From: an uncultured Eubacterium sp.
GTDB taxonomy: Bacteria > Bacillota > Clostridia > Lachnospirales > Lachnospiraceae
DNA length: 9,062 nt
Assembly: GCA_910584595.1 (NCBI GenBank)
Contig: CAJUBQ010000144.1
Span: 1 to 9,062 of the forward strand
Reading direction: 5' to 3'
In this document: piece after piece, positions 1 through 5,985 of the stretch
How the letters are laid out: each line of letters opens with the position of its first letter
Numbering within the stretch: position 1 is the stretch's first letter
Program-made: the position numbers and the translations under genes
Notes under the pieces: model-generated
What the model was told of the DNA's origin: nothing
Seen by the model: the letters and a program-made list of their open reading frames with translations, nothing else
Database searches by the model: none

Positions 1-65
1 CCACGGTATACAGCAGGGAAGATATCCGTTTTACTTTCAGGAACGGGATGGAAATTAAGGCTTGA
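1..65 (+). CDS. Possible 3' end of a serine recombinase gene (partial)
   Basis: The third plus frame is open from the window edge to a TGA at 63-65 and reads TVYSREDIRFTFRNGMEIKA. It resembles the short beta-strand tail with which many clostridial large serine recombinases end (a 'xVYSxxxIxFxFRxGxEI' pattern); this is recalled from the family, not searched. The first frame is also open, to position 135, so the frame choice rests only on that resemblance. It fits the recombinase-rich neighbourhood. Only about 20 codons are visible. Confidence 0.35.
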   Translation, partial: TVYSREDIRFTFRNGMEIKA

Positions 66-131
66 AAGCACAACTCCTCCAGAGCCGGAAAGAAATGCGG
101 CAATGGGGGAGTTTGAATGGCAAACTGGAAT

Positions 132-410
132 TTAATTATTTTGTCTGTTTATAAAATCATCCACATTTTCTGTTCGTATTTCAATATATGCTTTATCATC
201 TAAAAACTCATGGTCGTATGGTTTCAAAACCAGCCGGATATATAGGGGAGCGGCCTGTAGATCTCCGCCGCCAATCACAAGGCAATATTTTTCGTCTATT
301 TCGTAGAAGTAGATATATAGTCCCGAACCGATGTCTGTATGGCGATATGGTTCAAAATCACTCCATGACAGTGCATCACCTTTTTTTTGCCAGCCATTTA
401 ACCTTTTCAA
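132..410 (-). CDS. Small hypothetical protein, second gene of a two-gene cargo unit
   Basis: A 92-residue soluble protein with no signal peptide or membrane segment; I do not recognise the family. It is rich in aromatic and acidic residues (SWSDFEPYRH, YIYFYEID, YCLVIGGGD) and looks like a compact alpha/beta fold. The start is a TTG at 410-408: a GGAGG lies 9 nt upstream on the minus strand (in CCTCCC at 421-426 of the plus strand) and an in-frame TGA lies two codons upstream, so no earlier start is possible. It begins 27 nt after the stop of the lipoprotein gene on the same strand, so the two are probably co-transcribed. Gene pairs of a small lipoprotein and a small cytosolic protein occur as passenger genes in clostridial mobile elements; a functional link is inference. 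Confidence 0.6.
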   Translation of the reverse strand: MKRLNGWQKKGDALSWSDFEPYRHTDIGSGLYIYFYEIDEKYCLVIGGGDLQAAPLYIRLVLKPYDHEFLDDKAYIEIRTENVDDFINRQNN

Positions 411-437
411 TGGTCAGATCCTCCCATTGAGGTTCTG

Positions 438-845
438 TTATGGGGGATTAGATGGATTGGAAACCGAATACCAGTTTCCATCCATCAAAAGATAGCATCT
501 GTCTGGTCCGTTGATGACGTAAGAAAAGCCCGGATGGTCTGCACCTGTCATATCGAAACGATATGCTTCTCCGCCATCCTCGTCGCCGGGAGAGTGCCCT
601 TCTTTAAACTGAACCATACTGTAATTCAATCCTAAAATCCAATTCTTCAAAGTGTCCAGCTCATCACCATTTACGGTCCATTGCGACTCAGTGCCGCTGA
701 TTATGTGCGTAATCTCAACCTCTGTCACAGAATCAGTAATAGAAATCAGGTTGTCAGAAGCAAAATTTGAGCCGGACGTTCCGCAGGCAGCAAACGTTAA
801 AAGAAAACTCAGCGTTAAGAATAGAATCAGTTGATACAAAGGCAA
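438..845 (-). CDS. Small lipoprotein, 5' end probably disrupted
   Basis: A 135-residue protein with a hydrophobic segment at residues 4-20 and a lipobox-like FAAC with cysteine at residue 21, so it is a predicted lipoprotein anchored on the outer face of the membrane. The mature part is acidic, with the segments TVNGDELDTLKNW, SPGDEDGGEAYRF and YVINGPDRCYLLMDGNWYSV. I recall similar small clostridial lipoproteins of unknown function with the same GDxDGGEAY and DGxWY elements. The 5' end is odd: the only start is a TTG at 845-843, there is no Shine-Dalgarno sequence, and the usual lysine/arginine n-region is missing. An in-frame stop lies five codons upstream, and a fragment of an opposite-strand recombinase begins within 20 bp. 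The native start was probably lost at a recombination junction near 840-850, so expression is doubtful although the rest of the frame is intact. Confidence 0.6.
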   Translation of the reverse strand: MPLYQLILFLTLSFLLTFAACGTSGSNFASDNLISITDSVTEVEITHIISGTESQWTVNGDELDTLKNWILGLNYSMVQFKEGHSPGDEDGGEAYRFDMTGADHPGFSYVINGPDRCYLLMDGNWYSVSNPSNPP

Positions 846-861
846 AATCGAATTGTATCAA
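831..861. repeat. 9-bp perfect inverted repeat at a gene junction
   Basis: TTGATACAA (831-839) and TTGTATCAA (853-861) are exact reverse complements separated by 13 nt. The repeat straddles the point where the lipoprotein reading frame loses its expected N-terminus and the recombinase remnant begins. It could be a recombination scar, a hairpin or chance. Confidence 0.5.
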
Positions 862-862
862 A

Positions 863-988
863 GACAGCGTTTACATAGATGATGGGTATTCCGGTTAATA
901 GATGGACAGATTGGACTTCCAGAGAATGTTAGCCGACTGCAAACAGGGCAAGATTGACATTGTGGTAACTAAGGATATGTCAAGGCTT
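863..988 (+). pseudogene. Serine recombinase fragment (resolvase catalytic domain) with two stop codons
   Basis: Read in frame from 863, this encodes DSVYIDDGYSG, then TAA and TAG at 896-901, then a 29-residue segment at 902-988 containing DFQRMLADCKQGKIDIVV and TKDMSRL. These match two conserved parts of the resolvase catalytic domain: the 'YxDDGYSGTNFxRPxFxxM' segment and the 'KxDxVxxKDxSRLGR' segment. The tandem stops replace the usual TN(F) residues, and similarity ends at SRL, before the conserved GR. The N-terminal catalytic tyrosine/serine segment and all later domains are absent. It is therefore a dead internal fragment, distinct from the intact recombinase downstream, and points to repeated recombination or decay inside the element. 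Confidence 0.75.
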
Positions 989-1002
989 ACTTTTGATGAA
1001 TT

Positions 1003-1202
1003 GGAAAGTTTTCAAAAATCGGCGCTCCGCTGTCCTCTGTGACAGATATAGAAAGCGATTACCGTTTTCTCACCAGTGGAAATAACATAGATTTTACCGT
1101 GTGAATGGGCAGGACGTGTACATTGACCGTGTTCTCTACGGCAGACGGGATTATCTTCGGATTCTGTTTCCTGATCTGCTGCAGAACGACAACGAAGGAT
1201 AA
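1003..1202 (+). pseudogene. Frameshifted remnant of an unrecognised protein
   Basis: Two adjacent plus-strand frames look protein-like. The first (about 1003-1101) includes KIGAPLSSVTDIESDYRF and LTSGNNIDFTV and stops at a TGA at 1102-1104. The second (about 1104-1202) includes NGQDVYIDRVLYGRRDYL and RILFPDLLQNDNEG and stops at a TAA at 1200-1202. Joined near 1100 they would give one C-terminal segment ending about 20 bp before an intrinsic terminator, as expected for the 3' end of a real gene. The upstream side butts against the recombinase fragment. I cannot name the family; minus-strand ORFs over this stretch look like shadows. Confidence 0.4.
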
Positions 1203-1223
1203 AATAAAATATAGTAACAATGG

Positions 1224-1253
1224 AACCGCTGGCTGACGCTGGCGGTTTTTTAT
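1224..1253 (+). terminator. Rho-independent terminator
   Basis: The arms AACCGCTGGC (1224-1233) and GCTGGCGGTT (1238-1247) pair over 10 bp with two G-U wobbles around a TGAC loop, followed by a T run (1246-1251) and ATT. It lies just after the coding remnant that stops at 1202. Confidence 0.8.
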
Positions 1254-1255
1254 TG

Positions 1256-1278
1256 CTTCGGGCCAATCTGGCCCGAAG
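1256..1278. repeat. Perfect GC-rich hairpin directly after the terminator
   Basis: CTTCGGGCCA (1256-1265) and TGGCCCGAAG (1269-1278) are exact reverse complements with a 3-nt loop (ATC). No T run follows. A strong Shine-Dalgarno-like GGAAGGAGG (1282-1290) sits just downstream, with an ATG at 1309 that opens only a 9-codon frame. The hairpin could be a second terminator stem, an RNA structure controlling what follows, or a DNA site used by the element. Confidence 0.6.
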
Positions 1279-1378
1279 TCTGGAAGGAGGAATTTCAGGT
1301 CATTTAGTATGAAGAAAGCTGTTTTATTGATAGGATAAGCCTGACTTTTCATACAATAGAAAGAAGCAAATATTTGAG

Positions 1379-1564
1379 GTGATTGTCATAGGAAAGCAAA
1401 AGGAAGTTTGCTATTTACTTCAAAAAAAGGATTCTGACAGTTCTGAAATCGCAAGGAAAAAGGAAGCTCTTAGCAGACGGGGGTATCTGGTCGTTACTGT
1501 CATAGAAGGCAGTCAGGCAATGGAAAATGGATTGCGGGATGTGGTTCGCAATCATTTTCACTGA
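1379..1564 (+). CDS. Small ORF upstream of the recombinase, unknown function
   Basis: This 61-codon frame encodes a basic, soluble peptide (KQKEVCYLLQKKDSDSSE, IARKKEALSRRGYLVVTV) with no membrane segment. I recall similar short ORFs next to recombinases in clostridial elements, but no function. The start is uncertain. The GTG at 1379 has no upstream Shine-Dalgarno; instead it lies inside GAGGTGAT (1376-1383), itself an excellent ribosome-binding sequence. That sequence would suit a start about 5 nt downstream, where the codon at 1388 is ATA; an ancestral ATG may have mutated there. The frame is open upstream to 1334 without an ATG. It ends 74 nt before the recombinase start, on the same strand. 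Confidence 0.45.
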   Translation: MIVIGKQKEVCYLLQKKDSDSSEIARKKEALSRRGYLVVTVIEGSQAMENGLRDVVRNHFH

Positions 1565-1576
1565 CCGCCGATAACA

Positions 1577-1604
1577 TTGTGTTATCCTGACTATATGGTA
1601 AAAT
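1577..1604 (+). promoter_or_regulatory. Probable promoter of the recombinase gene
   Basis: A -35-like TTGTGT (1577-1582), 16-nt spacer and -10-like TAAAAT (1599-1604) lie 35 bp before the recombinase start. The fit is moderate. The ribosome-binding site AAGGAGG (1623-1629) follows, 9 nt before the ATG at 1639. Confidence 0.4.
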
Positions 1605-1638
1605 ATAGGTAGAAAGCAAGATAAGGAGGACGATTTTT

Positions 1639-4077
1639 ATGATGACAGCAGTCCATACTCCTACAATGATAGACGGCTATGTTCGCCTCTCCAGAGACGA
1701 TAACAAGAGAAATTATTCCTCTATCGAAAACCAGAAATTGATTATCCAAAAATACGCGGAAGAAAACAACATGATTGTACGCCACATCTACGAGGACGAC
1801 GGCATTTCCGGTTATTCCTTCAACCGTCCTCAGTTTCAGAACATGATGGCCAATCTCGGTTCCATAGATGTAATTGTGGCGAAAGACCTTTCGCGAATCG
1901 GACGGCATAATGCAAAGGTACTGCTTTTTCTCGAAGAAATGGAAGAACAGGGAAAGCGTGTCATCTTGATTGATGACAATTATGATTCCCTCTATTCTGA
2001 TGATGATATTATCGGAATCAAAACATGGGATAATGAACGCCATGTGAAGAACACAAGCCGTAAGGTAAAACGAATCAAGAAAATGGAGCAGGAAAACGGC
2101 ACCTTAAAATGTGTCCCTCCATTCGGTTACATGCGGCACCCGCTGAACAAGCAGATGGTTCTCATTGATGAAGAAGCCGCCGCTATCCTGAACCTTGAAA
2201 AAGACCTTTATCTGGAAGGGAACGGCATACGAAAGATTGCAGAAATACTTTCAGATCGGGGCGTCCCCACGCCTACCATGCTGCAAAAGGAACGCTACGA
2301 GGCTTTGTGCCTTCCCTATCACAGGAAAGTTGCCTATATGTGGAGTTATGGCATGGTGAAGGATACGCTTTTTAACGATTATCATAACGGCATACTCCGG
2401 ACTCACAAAAGAGAGAGAATGACTATCAACGGCAAAGACAAAAAGATTTCCAAAGATCAGCAATATGTTTTCATTGACCACCACCCAAAAATATTTGATG
2501 ACGATACCATGAAACTTCTCTTTGAGGTGAAAGACAGCCGCCATCACAGCCAGTACCGGGGCCAGAGAAAACATGTCAATCTCTTTTCCGGATGTCTGTA
2601 CTGCAAGGACTGCGGAATGAAGCTGACCGCAATCAATCGCCCGAATCGCGGAAAATATTATGTGTGCGGCACCTACAATAAAAAAGGAAAACAGTTTTGT
2701 AAACATGCTCATCAGGTGACAGAAGATATACTGATGGACGTTTTGATGAAATATCTCACTCTTTGCCGTGACTCTCTGGCAGACATCATACAGAACTTTG
2801 ACTTGTCAAATTTAAAGGCACCCACTTACTCCGCTGACGACGGCCAGAGGAGACTGGAAAACGAACTGGAAAGAATCAAGAAAGAACTGAAAACACTGAT
2901 TACCCAAAAGGTAAAGGAACTCACGATGAATCCGGGAATGTCTGAAATTATCAATGAAACATACGCCTCTCTACAGACTGAAAAAATGGAGCGTATCTCT
3001 GCTATTGAAAAAACGCTGCAAGATTTGACGAAGGAGCCTCATATCCCCGCTGTGGCAATCAAGCCTGATCTGCATACCGCAATGGATATTTTAAATGAAG
3101 TGTTAGAGCAAAAAAGTCTGACCCGGACGGACATTGAGGTTCTGGTAGAAAAAATCATTGTAGACAAAGACGGAAATGTTGACATTTATTTGAAACATGG
3201 TCTCGGCAATCTGGCGGCTTACGATTTCAAAGCTGACAAGGAAAATCTGAAGCTGACCATGATGATTGAGGCAATCCGGCTTCTGGAAAAAGACGAGACA
3301 GGTTTTACTTCTGTAAAATTCCTGGCGGAGAGCCTGAAAGCTATGGGCTATCCCATGCACAAGAAGAAGTTTGCTGCCTACATGGAGCGCCTGCTGGACC
3401 TGGGGCTGGTGGAAAAGACGGGAATCTGCCATGATCCATACAAAATCGTGGCTTCCAGGGAGAAATTGCATGATGTGGAAAATATGTTCATTATGCTAGG
3501 GCAGACTGGCGGTATGCCGGAAATGGTATTTGAATACGTATTAAAGAAAAACGGTATCCAGCCATCCGAAGTGAAAATTGACCAGAGTATTGATTTTGGC
3601 TCTACTGCTGCCGCTTTTTCTGGCGGAAAAGGCGCCTATACCGTAGAATTTGAACCATCTGCAACAGCATTGGAACAAGCTGGAGACGGATTTGTCGTAA
3701 GTTCGGTTGGCGTGGAATCCGGCTACGTGCCGTATACTGCTTTTAGCGCAAAACAAAGCTATCTGGACAATCACAAAGACCTGATTCAGTCGTTCACAAA
3801 CGCACTGCAAAAAGGCATGGACTATGTTACGTCGCATTCCGGTGAAGAAATTGCAGATGCCATAAAAAATCAATTTTCAGAAACAGATTTGGAAACGCTT
3901 ACGATGATTGTGGATCGTTATCATGAACAGGATACGTGGAAAGATGATCTTGTATTTTCAAAGGAAAGCTTTGATTTGCTGCTAAATATACTGGAAGATG
4001 CCGAAGTGATTACAAAACGTGCGCCATATGAAAAGCTTGTTACAACAACATTTGCGGAAAATGCAAAAACGAAGTAA
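1639..4077 (+). CDS. Large serine recombinase fused in frame to the C-terminal half of an ABC substrate-binding protein
   Basis: Residues 11-150 form the resolvase catalytic domain: YVRLS carries the nucleophile Ser18, and KDLSRIGR (82-89) is conserved. Residues 155-300 form the recombinase DNA-binding domain, followed by a zinc ribbon (Cys322, Cys325, Cys343, Cys354) and a charged coiled coil at about 405-465. Residues 480-540 are the usual recombinase tail (VLVEKIIVDKDGNVDIY). Residues 545-615 add a helical, winged-helix-like segment (SVKFLAESLKAMGYPMHKKK). From about residue 624 the sequence becomes the C-terminal lobe of an NMT1/THI5/SsuA-type substrate-binding protein (GGMPEMVFEYVLKKNGI, FEPSA, VPYTAFSAKQSY, RAPYEKLVTTTFAENA), about 189 residues without signal peptide or N-lobe. 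The recombinase appears intact and should excise or integrate the element; the appended half-lobe is probably a passenger. The ATG at 1639 is supported by AAGGAGG 9 nt upstream. A read-through sequencing or assembly artefact is less likely, since the frame is open over 2.4 kb. Confidence 0.85.
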   Translation: MMTAVHTPTMIDGYVRLSRDDNKRNYSSIENQKLIIQKYAEENNMIVRHIYEDDGISGYSFNRPQFQNMMANLGSIDVIVAKDLSRIGRHNAKVLLFLEEMEEQGKRVILIDDNYDSLYSDDDIIGIKTWDNERHVKNTSRKVKRIKKMEQENGTLKCVPPFGYMRHPLNKQMVLIDEEAAAILNLEKDLYLEGNGIRKIAEILSDRGVPTPTMLQKERYEALCLPYHRKVAYMWSYGMVKDTLFNDYHNGILRTHKRERMTINGKDKKISKDQQYVFIDHHPKIFDDDTMKLLFEVKDSRHHSQYRGQRKHVNLFSGCLYCKDCGMKLTAINRPNRGKYYVCGTYNKKGKQFCKHAHQVTEDILMDVLMKYLTLCRDSLADIIQNFDLSNLKAPTYSADDGQRRLENELERIKKELKTLITQKVKELTMNPGMSEIINETYASLQTEKMERISAIEKTLQDLTKEPHIPAVAIKPDLHTAMDILNEVLEQKSLTRTDIEVLVEKIIVDKDGNVDIYLKHGLGNLAAYDFKADKENLKLTMMIEAIRLLEKDETGFTSVKFLAESLKAMGYPMHKKKFAAYMERLLDLGLVEKTGICHDPYKIVASREKLHDVENMFIMLGQTGGMPEMVFEYVLKKNGIQPSEVKIDQSIDFGSTAAAFSGGKGAYTVEFEPSATALEQAGDGFVVSSVGVESGYVPYTAFSAKQSYLDNHKDLIQSFTNALQKGMDYVTSHSGEEIADAIKNQFSETDLETLTMIVDRYHEQDTWKDDLVFSKESFDLLLNILEDAEVITKRAPYEKLVTTTFAENAKTK
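3495..3515. other. Probable right attachment junction of the mobile element
   Basis: Within this stretch the encoded protein changes from recombinase tail (ENMFIMLG) to substrate-binding-protein sequence (GGMPEMVFEYV). Family members usually read 'GGRKGGxPEM' here, so the match to the host gene resumes around the GGCGGT at 3508-3513. The exact crossover and core dinucleotide cannot be fixed without the left end, which is not in the window. Confidence 0.45.
3508..4077 (+). pseudogene. C-terminal half of an NMT1/THI5/SsuA-like ABC substrate-binding protein
   Basis: This is the host part of the chimera. An intact family member has about 330-350 residues, with a lipoprotein signal and two lobes that bind small organics such as thiamine precursors, alkanesulfonates or related ligands for import. 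Only the final ~189 residues remain, so there is no export signal and no complete binding cleft, and transport function must be lost. The N-terminal half, and any permease and ATPase genes, would lie left of the element, outside the window. The stop TAA at 4075-4077 lies inside the first unit of a 15-bp tandem repeat. Substrate cannot be assigned. Confidence 0.75.
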
Positions 4078-4175
4078 AGAAAAAAGAAGCAAAGAAAAAC
4101 GAAGTAAAGAAAAAAGAAGCAAAGAAAAAAGAAGCAAAGAAAAAAGAAGCAAAGAAAAAAGAAGCAAAGAAAAAC
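4071..4175. repeat. Seven-copy 15-bp A-rich tandem repeat
   Basis: Seven contiguous units of GAAG(C/T)AAAGAAAAA(A/C) run from 4071 to 4175. Units 1 and 3 carry T where the others carry C; units 2 and 7 end in C. The T in unit 1 creates the TAA that ends the upstream chimera. Because 15 is a multiple of 3, each frame is periodic: the second plus frame gives SKEKR repeats, with an ATG at 4061 and a stop at 4187-4189 (42 residues, no ribosome-binding site). The third plus frame gives EAKKK repeats with no start. The minus strand gives a hydrophobic FSLLL repeat that looks spurious. Confidence 0.9.
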
Positions 4176-4198
4176 AACTGGAAGAATAATGAACGAAA

Positions 4199-4249
4199 GA
4201 AAAACAAAAAGACTTTGCAGCCAAGAGCGTTGCCTTACTGCAAAGTCTT
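4199..4249 (-). terminator. Rho-independent terminator of the DAHP synthase gene
   Basis: AAGACTTTGCAG (4209-4220) and CTGCAAAGTCTT (4238-4249) are perfect 12-bp complements with a 17-nt loop. On the minus strand the stem is followed by a T-rich tail (complement of 4199-4210: TTTTTGTTTTC). It starts 5 nt beyond the aroF stop. There is no T run on the plus side, so it serves the minus strand only. Confidence 0.85.
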
Positions 4250-4253
4250 CGGA

Positions 4254-5294
4254 TTACCAGAGTTCCGCTAATTCATAAATCAATTTCTCTGTCTTTTCCC
4301 ATCCAAGACATGGGTCTGTTATGGACTTTCCATAACAATGTCCGCTGACTGTCTGTGAGCCGTCTTCGATATAGCTTTCGATCATAAGTCCCTTGACAAG
4401 CTTCCGGATATCTGCAGATACTTTACAGCTGTGCATAATATCTTTGCTGATCCGTATCTGTTCCAAAAAATTTTTCCCGGAATTTGAATGGTTCGTGTCA
4501 ATAATGACGGCCGGATTGGAAAGTTCTTTCTCTCCATACAGCTCAATGACATGCTGCAAATCTTCGTAATGGTAATTTGGCATATTACGTCCAAATTTAT
4601 CTACATAACCACGTAAAATCACATGTGTATAAGGATTTCCTCCCGTCTTTACTTCCCATCCGCGGTAAATATAAGTATGGCTGCACTGCGCTGCAATGAT
4701 CGCGTTCATCATAACGCTGAGATCGCCTCCTGTCGGGTTTTTCATTCCAACCGGAATGCCTACGCCGCTGGCCGTCAGCCTGTGCTGCTGATTTTCTACG
4801 GAACGGGCGCCAACTGCTACATAAGAAAGCAGGTCGGACAAATATCTGTGATTTTCCGGATAGAGCATTTCATCTGCACAGGTAAAACCGGTCTCTTGTA
4901 TCGCACGTATATGCATCTGGCGAATTGCAATGATTCCTTTTAACATATCCGCCTTTTTCTCCGGATCCGGCTGATGCAGCATTCCTTTGTAGCCAACGCC
5001 GACCGTCCTTGGTTTATTCGTATAAATTCGCGGGATCATAAAAATTTTGTCCGCAACTTGGTCCTGCACTTTACGCAGCCTTAAAATATAGTCAATGACC
5101 GCATCCTCATGATCTGCCGAACATGGTCCGATAATTAAAAGCAGCCTGCTGTCTTTTCCTTCAAAAATGCTGCGAATCTCCTTATCCCGTTCTGCCTTTT
5201 TGTCGGTTACTTGTCTGCCGGCAGGAAACTGTTCTTTTAGCTCCATCGGAGCCGGCAGTTTCCTTAGAAATTCCATTTGCATATCCATTTCCAT
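4254..5294 (-). CDS. aroF: 3-deoxy-7-phosphoheptulonate (DAHP) synthase, class I
   Basis: It condenses phosphoenolpyruvate with erythrose 4-phosphate to DAHP, the first committed step of the shikimate pathway to aromatic amino acids, in the cytosol. The 346-residue length and motifs are typical of the AroF/G/H family: GPCSAD (56-61, metal-ligand Cys58), KPRT (94-97, phosphoenolpyruvate binding), GARSVENQQHR (162-172), KNPTGG (185-190), DTNHSNSGK (266-274, metal-ligand His269), then MIESYIEDGSQ and SITDPCLGW carrying the remaining Glu and Asp ligands. The ATG at 5294 has a GGAGG 11 nt upstream; in-frame ATGs at codons 3 and 5 are alternatives. The gene has its own strong promoter and ends at a terminator, so it can be expressed apart from the upstream ECF gene. 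Which aromatic amino acid inhibits it cannot be read here; the symbol is by family only. Confidence 0.93.
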   Translation of the reverse strand: MEMDMQMEFLRKLPAPMELKEQFPAGRQVTDKKAERDKEIRSIFEGKDSRLLLIIGPCSADHEDAVIDYILRLRKVQDQVADKIFMIPRIYTNKPRTVGVGYKGMLHQPDPEKKADMLKGIIAIRQMHIRAIQETGFTCADEMLYPENHRYLSDLLSYVAVGARSVENQQHRLTASGVGIPVGMKNPTGGDLSVMMNAIIAAQCSHTYIYRGWEVKTGGNPYTHVILRGYVDKFGRNMPNYHYEDLQHVIELYGEKELSNPAVIIDTNHSNSGKNFLEQIRISKDIMHSCKVSADIRKLVKGLMIESYIEDGSQTVSGHCYGKSITDPCLGWEKTEKLIYELAELW

Positions 5295-5331
5295 TTATGA
5301 TCTATCCTCCGTTTCCTTTGTGCTGGGGTAA

Positions 5332-5360
5332 ATCATACCTCTTTCGGCTAACGCTGTCAA
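5332..5360 (-). promoter_or_regulatory. Sigma-A promoter of aroF
   Basis: On the minus strand TTGACA (plus 5355-5360), a 17-nt spacer and TATGAT (plus 5332-5337) form a near-consensus promoter in the 74-bp gap between the ECF and aroF genes. The leader would be only about 30 nt, too short for a T-box or attenuator. Confidence 0.75.
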
Positions 5361-5368
5361 CCTTTAAG

Positions 5369-5896
5369 TTACTGCGCGATTTTTCTTCCGGACTGGCGAA
5401 TATCCGGTACTTTTTGCAAAATCGGATACAGTAATACACTGATTGCCAGCCCGCTGATTCCTTGAATCACATTGGCTGGTACGCTTGCTGCTGCGCCGGG
5501 ACCATAGATGAAAAATTCGCACAGAAAATATCCTCCAGCTACGAATACGATGTCAGAAATACCGCCAAGTATCACAGATACATAACAGCTTTTTGCTGAT
5601 CTGCCAACTTTTTGATAAATAGCTCCTGCCACAAATGCAACCGTTCCCTTTATCACAAATGTAATCGGCACATACAAAAAATATCCGCCGATCAGATCTG
5701 CCATCGCAGAACCAATGCCGGCCGCCAGCAGTCCCCAAACCGGCCCAAGGAACACACCGGAGAGGATTACGATTGCATCCCCCGGATGAATGTATCCGTT
5801 TGTTCCAGGCGTTGGAATACGTATAGACATTGTAGCAACACAGGCAAGCGCGGCAAACAACGCGGCCGTAACTAATTTTTTCAGATTAGAATTCAT
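5369..5896 (-). CDS. ECF transporter S component (substrate unknown)
   Basis: A 175-residue integral membrane protein with about five or six hydrophobic helices, of the ECF-type S-component family (PF07155-like). S components bind a vitamin or other micronutrient and work with a shared energising module (EcfA, EcfA', EcfT) encoded elsewhere. Supporting features are the small-residue first helix (LVTAALFAALACVATM, containing the AxxxA-type motif that docks on EcfT), the conserved loop IPTPGTNGYIHPGDAIVIL, and FLGPVWGLLAAGIGSAMADL in helix 3. The start ATG at 5896 is preceded by AGAGG on the minus strand. No thiamine (THI-box), FMN or preQ1 riboswitch consensus was seen upstream, so the ligand cannot be inferred from regulation. 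It is followed by aroF on the same strand after 74 nt. Confidence 0.85.
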   Translation of the reverse strand: MNSNLKKLVTAALFAALACVATMSIRIPTPGTNGYIHPGDAIVILSGVFLGPVWGLLAAGIGSAMADLIGGYFLYVPITFVIKGTVAFVAGAIYQKVGRSAKSCYVSVILGGISDIVFVAGGYFLCEFFIYGPGAAASVPANVIQGISGLAISVLLYPILQKVPDIRQSGRKIAQ

Positions 5897-5956
5897 AATG
5901 AGACCTCTTTTCTTTTTTTATTTTTTACTCTCACAATGTACTCCATATCTGTCTTG

Positions 5957-5985
5957 ATTAAAATAGCCAATAATTATCAAATCAA
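5957..5985 (-). promoter_or_regulatory. Probable promoter of the ECF S-component gene
   Basis: On the minus strand TTGATT (plus 5980-5985), a 17-nt spacer and TTTAAT (plus 5957-5962) lie about 60 bp upstream of the start codon. The -35 hexamer falls inside the left arm of a dyad. Confidence 0.5.

Noticed and set aside
1..135. First-frame open stretch at the window start
   Set aside because: Open to 135 but unlike a known tail; the third frame resembles a recombinase end better. Not decisive.
1012..1352. Two minus-strand ORFs of 84 and 97 codons
   Set aside because: They overlap a plus-strand terminator, hairpin and coding remnant and have low-complexity, shadow-like composition.
1307..1354. 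GTATGAA / TTCATAC inverted repeat
   Set aside because: Only 7 bp with a 34-nt loop; expected by chance at this composition.
3982..4224. Minus-strand ORF with a hydrophobic FSLLL repeat
   Set aside because: It is the complement of the 15-bp tandem repeat plus the end of the substrate-binding fragment, with no ribosome-binding site or promoter.
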